A stretch of 5,696 bases of DNA, from positions 1 to 5,696 of the forward strand of contig JADFUO010000118.1 in assembly GCA_015222115.1 (NCBI GenBank), read 5' to 3'. The stretch's first letter is position 1; the number at the start of each line of letters is the position of its first letter. The notes beneath the pieces were generated by a model that was given only the letters and a program-made list of their open reading frames with translations, had not been told where the DNA came from and searched no databases. A program made the translations under genes and the position numbers. Positions 1 to 5,682 of the stretch are shown here, in pieces. The DNA is from Bacteroidota bacterium (lineage in GTDB: Bacteria > Bacteroidota > Bacteroidia > Bacteroidales > JADFUO01).

Positions 1-27
1 AAATTATTTATGAGTCCAGTTTTAAAA

Positions 28-108
28 AGCTATCGGATGACTGATCTTTCAAAAATCGTCAAAATAATAAAACTGTGTATCAATTAATTAAAAAGTCATC
101 CGATGGCT
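28..108. repeat. 15-bp inverted repeat with 51-nt spacer
   Basis: The left arm (28-42) reads AGCTATCGGATGACT and the right arm (94-108) reads AGTCATCCGATGGCT. They pair at 14 of 15 positions. The remaining pair, 31 with 105, is T/G, so a rightward transcript would have a G-U wobble and a leftward one an A-C mismatch. The arms are more GC-rich than the AT-rich spacer. It could be a large stem-loop that stops or stabilises transcripts between sufC and a gene off the left edge, or the ends of a tiny decayed mobile element. I see no target-site duplication flanking the arms and no uridine run typical of an intrinsic terminator. Confidence 0.6.
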
Positions 109-128
109 ATCATTTAATTACAGAGTCA
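79..128. repeat. Imperfect direct repeat, 30-bp period
   Basis: Positions 79-98 and 109-128 match at 17 of 20 bases. Both begin ATCA, continue with a TTAATTA core and end in GTCA. The start-to-start distance is 30 bp, so the right arm of the inverted repeat (94-108) lies across the end of the first copy and the gap before the second. This could be a partial tandem duplication. The AT-rich sequence makes part of the match cheap. Confidence 0.4.
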
Positions 129-163
129 ATATATATCTTAATCTCAACCTAAAATCACATAAC

Positions 164-176
164 GCAGCGAAGCTGC
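164..176. terminator. Compact GC-rich hairpin, possible sufC transcript end
   Basis: GCAGC at 164-168 and GCTGC at 172-176 form a perfect five-base stem around the three-base loop GAA (TTC on the minus strand). It lies about 100 nt past the sufC stop and stands out in an AT-rich surrounding. In the leftward direction it is followed by a GTTATGTG-like sequence, not a uridine run, so intrinsic termination is only a possibility. It might equally be part of an interspersed repeat. Confidence 0.3.
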
Positions 177-186
177 AAACAAATTG

Positions 187-228
187 ATTTAAGAACACCG
201 ATTAACGATTAACGATTTTTGATTTATA
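187..228. repeat. Period-7 tandem repeat downstream of sufC
   Basis: Six consecutive 7-bp units run through this stretch. Two are exact (ATTAACG at 201-207 and 208-214) and are flanked by ATTTAAG, AACACCG, ATTTTTG and ATTTATA. Five of the six units begin with ATT and five end in G. The period matches that of the repeat between sufC and sufB, but the unit sequences differ. Heptanucleotide tandem repeats are known from the intergenic regions of some bacteria, such as heterocystous cyanobacteria. Their presence here looks like local slippage expansion or an interspersed repeat family. Confidence 0.6.
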
Positions 229-276
229 TTTTCCATATTCTTTTGTGCAGTTTCTATGCTTTTACGAATATAGATA

Positions 277-1035
277 TTAATTCATTTCAAATTCTTTTTT
301 TATCCAGTCATAACCTCTTTCTTCCAGTTCAATTGCAAGTCTTTTCCCTCCTGATTTTACTATTCTTCCATCATATAAAACATGCACAAAATCAGGAACA
401 ATATATTCCAGCAGTCGCTGGTAATGAGTAATAATTATAAAAGCATTTTCATTGGTTCGCAGTTTATTAACACCATTAGCCACAACCCTCAAAGCATCAA
501 TATCCAGACCTGAATCGGTTTCATCCAAGATTGACAAAGTTGGTTCAAGCATAGCCATCTGAAAAATTTCGTTTTTCTTTTTTTCACCACCTGAAAATCC
601 TTCATTTACAGAACGGTTTGTGAGTTTTGATTGGATTTCCACCAGTTTCTTTTTATCTTCCATCGTTGCGAGGAACTCAGGTGCAGAAATCGGAGGAAGT
701 CCTTTGTATTCACGATGCTCGTTAATTGCCGTACGCATAAAATTAGTAATGCTTACGCCCGGGATTTCAACAGGATACTGAAATCCAAGAAAAATTCCTT
801 CCCTTGCACGGTCTTCAGGCGGCATATTATTGATGTTTTTTCCCTTGTAAATTATTTCCCCTTCGGTGATTATGTATTCACCTTTTCCGGCAATAGCCAT
901 TGCCAACGTGCTTTTTCCGGTTCCGTTAGGTCCCATAATTGCATGAACCTCACCATTGTTCACACTAAGATCTAAACCCTTTACAATTTCTTTCCCCTGA
1001 ATTGATACATGCAGGTTTCTTATATTTAATAACAT
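277..1035 (-). CDS. sufC: SufC, ATPase of the SUF iron-sulfur cluster assembly complex
   Basis: SufC is a cytosolic ABC-type ATPase, not a transporter subunit. It binds SufB and SufD and drives the conformational changes needed to build Fe-S clusters on the scaffold. The protein is 252 residues, close to the usual length of about 250. The nucleotide-binding motifs are complete and in order: Walker A GPNGTGKST (35-43), Q-loop glutamine 86 in GFQYPVEIPGVS, signature SGGEK (148-152), Walker B LSILDE (167-172), D-loop SGLD (175-178) and switch histidine 204 in ITHYQRLL. The stretch ETDSGLDIDALRVVANGVN is characteristic of SufC rather than other ABC ATPases. The ATG at 1033-1035 starts exactly where the family begins; no Shine-Dalgarno sequence precedes it. 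It lies 59 bp after sufB on the same strand, so cotranscription is likely. sufD is not visible after it. Confidence 0.97.
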   Translation of the reverse strand: MLLNIRNLHVSIQGKEIVKGLDLSVNNGEVHAIMGPNGTGKSTLAMAIAGKGEYIITEGEIIYKGKNINNMPPEDRAREGIFLGFQYPVEIPGVSITNFMRTAINEHREYKGLPPISAPEFLATMEDKKKLVEIQSKLTNRSVNEGFSGGEKKKNEIFQMAMLEPTLSILDETDSGLDIDALRVVANGVNKLRTNENAFIIITHYQRLLEYIVPDFVHVLYDGRIVKSGGKRLAIELEERGYDWIKKEFEMN

Positions 1036-1043
1036 CTCAAAAT

Positions 1044-1099
1044 ATTTTAGATTTTAGATTTGCAATTTATCATTTATAATTTATCATTTTTCATTTAAC
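1044..1099. repeat. Eight-unit period-7 repeat filling the sufB-sufC gap
   Basis: On the plus strand eight successive 7-bp units all begin with ATTT and differ only in the last three bases: TAG, TAG, GCA, ATC, ATA, ATC, TTC and AAC. The unbroken register excludes simple AT-richness as the cause. The repeat occupies nearly the whole spacer. Its last unit includes the sufB stop codon (1095-1097), and its other end lies 8 bp from the sufC start. In the sufBC transcript it reads as NNNAAAT units. Nothing in it looks like a ribosome-binding site or a stable hairpin. It probably arose by slippage or by spread of a repeat family. Confidence 0.8.
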
Positions 1100-2543
1100 C
1101 AACACTTCCTTCCAATGATATTTGAAGCAGTTTTTGGGCTTCAACTGCAAACTCCATTGGAAGCTTTTTTAAAACTTCTCTGGCATAGCCATTAACTATC
1201 AGCCCTATTGCACTTTCTGTTTCTATTCCTCGCTGGTTACAGTAAAATAACTGGTCATCTGAAATTTTTGAAGTTGTTGCTTCATGTTCAACTACCGATG
1301 ATTTGTTTTTTACATTAATATATGGAAACGTATGTGCTCCGCATTTATCACCCAAAAGTAAAGAATCGCATTGTGAATAATTCCTTGAGTTTTCAGCTTT
1401 TTTAGAAATTTTAACAAGTCCTCTGTAACTATTGTTGCTGTGACCTGCCGAAATTCCTTTTGAAATTATTGTGCTTTTTGTGTTTTTTCCTATATGAATC
1501 ATCTTGGAACCTGTATCTGCCTGCTGATAATTGTTTGTAACAGCCACAGAGTTAAATTCTCCTACCGAATTATCACCTTTCAAAATACAACCCGGATATT
1601 TCCACGTAATTGCTGAGCCGGTTTCAACTTGTGTCCAGGATATTTTTGAATTTTTTCCTTTGCATATTCCCCTTTTTGTGACGAAATTGAAAATACCGCC
1701 CTTTCCTTTTTTATCACCTGGATACCAGTTCTGAACAGTTGAATATTTAACTTCGGCGTCATCCAGAACAATGATTTCTACAATTGCCGCATGCATTTGG
1801 TTTTCATCACGCATAGGAGCTGTGCAACCTTCCATGTAGCTAACATAACTCCCTTCTTCAGCAATAATCAGGGTTCTTTCAAACTGACCTGTTTTAGCAG
1901 CATTAATCCTGAAATACGTTGAAAGCTCAATCGGACAGCGAACACCTTTAGGTATATAACAAAACGAACCGTCGCTGAAAACTGCTGAATTTAATGCTGC
2001 AAAATAATTATCAGTGTAAGGGACAACACTTCCCAAATATTTTTTCACAAGTTCAGGATGATTTTGAACTGCTTCGGTAAACGAACAAAAAATTATATCG
2101 TGCTTTGCTAGTGTGTCCTGAAATGTGGTTTTTACAGAAACACTATCAATTACTGCATCAACAGCAACTCCTGTCAGTCGTTTTTGTTCCTCAAGCGATA
2201 TGCCGAGTTTATTAAAAGTTTCAAGTAATTCAGGGTCAACCTTATCAATATTATCCAATTCTTTCTTTTTCTTTGGAGCTGCATAATAAATAATGTCCTG
2301 AAAATTTATTTCCGGAATTTTCAGATGTGCCCATCGCGGCATTTTCAGGGTTTTCCAGTACCGGAATGCTTTAAGACGAAGCTCAAGCAAGAATTCGGGT
2401 TCATTCTTCTTTTTGGAAATAAAATGGATGGTATCTTCATTCAAGCCCATCGGAGCCATTTCCATTTCAATATCAGTTACAAACCCGTATTTATATTCCC
2501 CCTGGGTTACCTCATCAATTATATTGTTTTTGTCTGAATTCAT
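1095..2543 (-). CDS. sufB: SufB, scaffold subunit of the SUF iron-sulfur cluster complex
   Basis: SufB forms the SufBC2D complex on which cytosolic Fe-S clusters are assembled from sulfur delivered by SufS and its partner SufE or SufU. The protein is 482 residues from this start, near the roughly 480-500 of the family. The N-terminal YKYGF (17-21), the middle [16 protein letters not shown] block (Cys240), and the C-terminal [18 protein letters not shown] and [17 protein letters not shown] blocks are all SufB hallmarks. Counting back from the C terminus, Cys392 and Glu421 align with E. coli SufB Cys405 and Glu434, which are implicated in cluster formation. The frame stays open to an ATG at 2595-2597, adding 18 hydrophobic residues unlike SufB. 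I chose the ATG at 2541-2543 because family similarity begins just after it and a candidate promoter lies immediately upstream of the longer start. It is first in a leftward pair with sufC. Confidence 0.96.
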   Translation of the reverse strand: MNSDKNNIIDEVTQGEYKYGFVTDIEMEMAPMGLNEDTIHFISKKKNEPEFLLELRLKAFRYWKTLKMPRWAHLKIPEINFQDIIYYAAPKKKKELDNIDKVDPELLETFNKLGISLEEQKRLTGVAVDAVIDSVSVKTTFQDTLAKHDIIFCSFTEAVQNHPELVKKYLGSVVPYTDNYFAALNSAVFSDGSFCYIPKGVRCPIELSTYFRINAAKTGQFERTLIIAEEGSYVSYMEGCTAPMRDENQMHAAIVEIIVLDDAEVKYSTVQNWYPGDKKGKGGIFNFVTKRGICKGKNSKISWTQVETGSAITWKYPGCILKGDNSVGEFNSVAVTNNYQQADTGSKMIHIGKNTKSTIISKGISAGHSNNSYRGLVKISKKAENSRNYSQCDSLLLGDKCGAHTFPYINVKNKSSVVEHEATTSKISDDQLFYCNQRGIETESAIGLIVNGYAREVLKKLPMEFAVEAQKLLQISLEGSVG

Positions 2544-2608
2544 TCTGATAGAACCAATGTAGCTTATTAAGATTAAATTTAAATAAAAAACAGGCATACA
2601 AAATTACA

Positions 2609-2616
2609 CAAAATTA
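2609..2616 (-). promoter_or_regulatory. Candidate -7 promoter element for sufBC
   Basis: Read on the minus strand this is TAATTTTG, an exact match to TAnnTTTG, the -7 consensus of Bacteroidota promoters. Transcription would begin at about 2602, giving a leader of roughly 60 nt to the chosen sufB start but only about five nt to the longer alternative ATG. No TTTG-type -33 element is seen at the usual spacing of about 20 nt; the nearest TTG is about 27 nt away. Confidence 0.4.
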
Positions 2617-2713
2617 TTGTTATACTAAACGCATCCATACGGACAAGTTTATACTTCACTAATATTATAAATATTATATTATTGATTTATTCTCAATTTA
2701 CCTCATTTTTTGA

Positions 2714-2721
2714 TATTTTTG
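2714..2721 (+). promoter_or_regulatory. Candidate -7 promoter element for thiL-uvrC
   Basis: TATTTTTG matches the Bacteroidota -7 consensus TAnnTTTG exactly and lies 33 bp before the thiL ATG, which would give a leader of roughly 25-30 nt. No -33 TTTG is present at the usual distance; the nearest TTG (2682-2684) is too far upstream. Such a motif is not rare in AT-rich DNA, so the support is moderate. Confidence 0.4.
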
Positions 2722-2754
2722 CAAATAACCATCAGTAAATAAAATATTTTTCCA

Positions 2755-3822
2755 ATGCCAAAACAAAACATCCCCAGAACAGAACTTTCCGAATTAGGTG
2801 AATTCGGATTGATTGACCTGCTTACCAAAAACATAAAATTAAAAAATAAAAGCACTATTAAGGGCGTAGGTGATGATACAGCTGTTATTGAAAAAAACAG
2901 GAATAAATTTACATTGGTAACAACCGACCTGCTAATTGAGGGCGTTCATTTTGACCTTACGTATTATCCTTTAAAACATTTGGGTTATAAAGCAGCCATT
3001 GTAAACTTTTCGGATATTATTGCCATGAACGGCAAACCGGAACAAATAATAATCGGGATTTCCGTATCAAACCGTTTTTCTGTTGAGGCAATTGAAGAAA
3101 TCTATTCAGGGATTTACCTTGCCTGCGAAAAATATAATGTTGATGTTGTCGGTGGTGATACCACCTCAAGTGTTTCCGGGCTTTTTATTGCCATCACAGT
3201 AATCGGCGAGGTTGATAAGAAAGATATTGTTTACCGCAGCACTGCAAAAAAAGGCGATTTATTATGCGTTACCGGCAACCTTGGAGCAGCATACATGGGA
3301 CTATTATTGCTTGAACGCGAAAAACAGGTTTTTAAAACCGACCCTAAAATGCAACCCGACCTTGCAGGAAATGATTATATTCTTGAACGGCAACTGAAAC
3401 CCGAAATCAGGATTGATATTATTGAAAAACTTAAAGAACATAATATTAAACCAACTTCAATGATTGACATTTCAGATGGTTTGGCTTCCGAAATAATGCA
3501 TTTATGCAAGGATTCAAATCTCGGATGTAATTTATACGAAGAAAAAATTCCGATTGATATAACAACTGCAAGTGTAGCAGAAGAATTTAAAATTGATCCC
3601 ACAACTGCAGCTTTAAGTGGGGGGGAAGATTATGAGCTTCTTTTCACAATCAAGCAAAGTGATTATGTAAAAATCAAAGACATGGAAGGCATTTCAATCA
3701 TCGGTCACATGACAGATAAAAGCGAAGGCGAAAATTTAATCACTCGTTCAGGCACGTCCATTCAACTTAAGGCTCAAGGGTGGGAAGCGTTTAAAAATAT
3801 GGATCTTGCAAATATTAAATAA
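2755..3822 (+). CDS. thiL: ThiL, thiamine-monophosphate kinase
   Basis: ThiL transfers phosphate from ATP to thiamine monophosphate, giving thiamine diphosphate, the active cofactor, in the last step of thiamine biosynthesis. It belongs to the PurM/HypE-like ATP-binding superfamily. Characteristic motifs occur in order: GVGDDTAV (37-44), TTDLLIEGVHF (56-66), KAAIVNFSDIIAMNGKP (79-95), VGGDTT (132-137), MIDISDGLASE (236-246) and LSGGEDYELLFT (287-298). The acidic residues Asp40, Asp41, Asp58, Asp87, Asp135, Asp238, Asp241 and Asp292 are those expected to bind Mg2+ and ATP. At 355 residues it is longer than E. coli ThiL (325). Part of the excess appears to lie in a charged stretch around 187-218. 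The ATG at 2755 is the first in frame; it follows an A/T-rich leader without a Shine-Dalgarno sequence. It is first in a rightward pair, and its end overlaps uvrC by 17 bp. No other thi gene is in the window. Confidence 0.95.
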   Translation: MPKQNIPRTELSELGEFGLIDLLTKNIKLKNKSTIKGVGDDTAVIEKNRNKFTLVTTDLLIEGVHFDLTYYPLKHLGYKAAIVNFSDIIAMNGKPEQIIIGISVSNRFSVEAIEEIYSGIYLACEKYNVDVVGGDTTSSVSGLFIAITVIGEVDKKDIVYRSTAKKGDLLCVTGNLGAAYMGLLLLEREKQVFKTDPKMQPDLAGNDYILERQLKPEIRIDIIEKLKEHNIKPTSMIDISDGLASEIMHLCKDSNLGCNLYEEKIPIDITTASVAEEFKIDPTTAALSGGEDYELLFTIKQSDYVKIKDMEGISIIGHMTDKSEGENLITRSGTSIQLKAQGWEAFKNMDLANIK

Positions 3823-5623
3823 ACATATCACTCAACTCCAATCCATCATTAAATCATTACCCGGAAAACCCGGTATCTACCAGTTTTTTGATAATGATGG
3901 GAAGATAATTTATGTGGGTAAAGCCAAAAATCTAAAAAAAAGAGTTTCATCATATTTTAATAAAGACATATCAGGAAGTGGAAAACTTACTTTACTTGTT
4001 AAAAAAATTGCTGATATTAAATATATTGTGGTTGATACGGAGTTTGATGCTTTGCTGCTTGAAAATAACCTTATTAAAAAATACCAGCCCCGCTATAATG
4101 TGCAGTTGAAAGATGATAAATCTTTCCCTTGGATTTGTATAAAAAACGAGCCATTCCCGAGAGTTTTTCAAACAAGAAATTCCATAAAGGACGGCTCAAT
4201 ATATTTCGGGCCTTATGCTTCGGTAAGAATGATGAAAACCGTGCTTTACCTTATCAAACAATTATATCCTTTAAGGAATTGTAATTTTAAACTTACTGAA
4301 AAAAACATTCAAAATAAAAAATATAAAGTTTGCCTTGAATATCATATCGGAAATTGCAAAGGTCCTTGCGAAGGCAAACAAACCGATGATGAATACAATA
4401 ATACAATTACAGAGATTAAAGAAATAATTAAAGGCAATATAAATGTTGTAGCCGGTCAGTTAAAAAGATTAATGAATGAATTTGCAAAAAACTATGAATT
4501 TGAAAAAGCACAGCTTGTAAAGGAAAAAATCGTGTTACTTGACCGTTACCAGAGCAAATCTACTATCGTAAATCCGAAAATCAATAATGTTGATGTTTTT
4601 TCAATAATTACAGATGAGAACTACGGATTTGTTAATTTTCTGAAAGTAATAAACGGAGCTATAGTCCAGGCTCATACAGTTGAAATTAAAAAAAAATTAG
4701 ACGAAAGTCCTGAGGAATTACTTGCACTTGCCATTACTGATTTTCGTAAAAGATTCAGCAGTAATGCACCAGAAATAATTATACCTTTTAAAATAGAATA
4801 TGAAATTCCTGAAACAAAATTTATAATCCCGAAACGCGGGGATAAAAAACATTTGCTTGAACTATCAGAAAGAAATGCAAAATATTATAAGATTGAAAAG
4901 CAAAAACAAAAAGACCTTATTGACCCCGAACGCCACACAAAAAGAATATTGAACACAATGAAAAAAGACCTGCGATTGAAGGAACTTCCTGTTCATATTG
5001 AATGTTTTGATAATTCAAATATTCAGGGTGAATACCCTGTTGCAGCAATGGTTGTTTTTAAACACACAAAACCATGTAAAAAAGAATACAGGCATTTTAA
5101 CATTAAAACTGTTGAAGGTGCAAATGATTTCGCTTCAATGGAAGAAATTATTTTTAGGCGTTATAAACGTCTGCTTGATGAGAAAAAGCCATTGCCCCAA
5201 TTAATTGTTGTTGACGGTGGAAAAGGTCAGCTAAGCGCTGCATTAAAAAGTCTTGAAAAATTAAATTTAAGAGGAAAAATCAGCATTATCGGCATTGCAA
5301 AAAAGCTTGAAGAAATATTTTACCCTGAAGATTCCCTTCCATTATATATTGATAAAAAATCCGAGACCCTAAAGATAATTCAGCAATTGCGTGATGAAGC
5401 CCATCGCTTTAGTATTACTCATCACCGGAAAAAAAGAGAAAAAGGGACAATAAAATCTGTTTTAACGGAAATTGATGGAATAGGTTATTCTACTTCTCAA
5501 AAATTGCTTCAAAAATTCCGATCGGTTAAAAACATTAAAAAAGTATCAATTAAGGAATTACAAAAAGCTATTGGAAAATCAAAAGCTCAAATTGTGTTTG
5601 ATTATTTTAATAAAATTAAATAA
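3806..5623 (+). CDS. uvrC: UvrC, excision-repair endonuclease subunit
   Basis: UvrC joins UvrB at a DNA lesion and cuts the damaged strand on both sides. At 605 residues it is full length (E. coli 610). The N-terminal GIY-YIG nuclease spans about 18-98, with GIY (23-25), YVG (36-38), Arg46, Glu86 and Asn98. Cysteines 159, 176, 184 and 188 match the quartet reported to hold a [4Fe-4S] cluster in E. coli UvrC. A UVR (UvrB-contact) coiled region follows at about 216-251, including EFEKAQLVKEKI. The C-terminal RNase H-like nuclease has Asp402, Asp441, Asp470 and His533, equivalent to E. coli Asp399, Asp438, Asp466 and His538. A helix-hairpin-helix DNA-binding segment closes the protein (about 553-605). 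The start is TTG, 17 bp inside thiL; the next methionine lies beyond the GIY-YIG domain, so TTG or another non-ATG codon must be used. The overlap suggests translational coupling to thiL. Confidence 0.95.
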   Translation: MQILNKHITQLQSIIKSLPGKPGIYQFFDNDGKIIYVGKAKNLKKRVSSYFNKDISGSGKLTLLVKKIADIKYIVVDTEFDALLLENNLIKKYQPRYNVQLKDDKSFPWICIKNEPFPRVFQTRNSIKDGSIYFGPYASVRMMKTVLYLIKQLYPLRNCNFKLTEKNIQNKKYKVCLEYHIGNCKGPCEGKQTDDEYNNTITEIKEIIKGNINVVAGQLKRLMNEFAKNYEFEKAQLVKEKIVLLDRYQSKSTIVNPKINNVDVFSIITDENYGFVNFLKVINGAIVQAHTVEIKKKLDESPEELLALAITDFRKRFSSNAPEIIIPFKIEYEIPETKFIIPKRGDKKHLLELSERNAKYYKIEKQKQKDLIDPERHTKRILNTMKKDLRLKELPVHIECFDNSNIQGEYPVAAMVVFKHTKPCKKEYRHFNIKTVEGANDFASMEEIIFRRYKRLLDEKKPLPQLIVVDGGKGQLSAALKSLEKLNLRGKISIIGIAKKLEEIFYPEDSLPLYIDKKSETLKIIQQLRDEAHRFSITHHRKKREKGTIKSVLTEIDGIGYSTSQKLLQKFRSVKNIKKVSIKELQKAIGKSKAQIVFDYFNKIK

Positions 5624-5682
5624 TATTCTTAACTTAGCTATTTAGATAAAATTTCAAGTTTCATTAATAAATCATTTGACTT

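Larger units (their letters stand above)
1..276. other. Non-coding region downstream of sufC, rich in small repeats
   Basis: No convincing gene is present on either strand; all frames are broken by frequent stops and the composition is strongly A/T. It lies beyond the 3' end of sufC, where sufD often begins, but nothing SufD-like is encoded here. It holds a long-spacer inverted repeat (28-108), an imperfect direct repeat (79-128), a compact hairpin (164-176) and a period-7 repeat (187-228), each listed separately. An open frame running in from the left edge to a TAA at 85-87 is short and overlaps an arm of the inverted repeat, so it is not called. Confidence 0.75.
2544..2754. promoter_or_regulatory. 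Divergent regulatory spacer between sufB and thiL
   Basis: This 211-bp spacer separates two divergently transcribed genes, so it must hold the start signals for both operons unless they have internal promoters. It is very AT-rich, with an exact 9-bp tandem duplication (AATATTATA at 2661-2669 and 2670-2678). One TAnnTTTG motif occurs on each strand, each pointing towards the proper gene. I could not find an obvious Fur-, IscR- or SufR-like palindrome, nor any structured leader such as a thiamine riboswitch. Confidence 0.7.

Noticed and set aside
1..87. Open frame entering from the left edge and ending in TAA (internal ATG at 10)
   Set aside because: It is under 30 codons, overlaps an inverted-repeat arm, has no recognisable similarity and could be open by chance. 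It would need sequence left of the window to support it.
28..108. CRISPR array
   Set aside because: There are only two inverted arms, no regularly spaced direct repeats of adequate length, and no cas genes.
219..431. Plus-strand ORF overlapping the 3' end of sufC
   Set aside because: It is a shadow of sufC on the opposite strand, starting in AT-rich repeat sequence; the hydrophobic composition follows from antisense reading of sufC codons.
631..975. 114-codon plus-strand ORF inside sufC
   Set aside because: It lies antisense to the strongly conserved ATPase motifs of sufC and has no domain or start signal of its own.
1531..1771. Short ORFs on both strands inside sufB
   Set aside because: They lie fully within the conserved sufB gene in other frames and have no independent support.
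2325..2537. 70-codon plus-strand ORF inside the 5' part of sufB
   Set aside because: It is an antisense shadow of the SufB N-terminal coding region.
2544..2754. Thiamine (TPP) riboswitch upstream of thiL
   Set aside because: The predicted leader is only about 30 nt, and no THI-box-like conserved sequence or stems are seen in the spacer.
3212..3602. Small ORFs on both strands within thiL
   Set aside because: They are alternative frames of thiL, which carries complete family motifs.
4998..5204. 68-codon ORF inside the uvrC nuclease region
   Set aside because: It is a shifted frame across the UvrC catalytic motifs, with no initiation signal.
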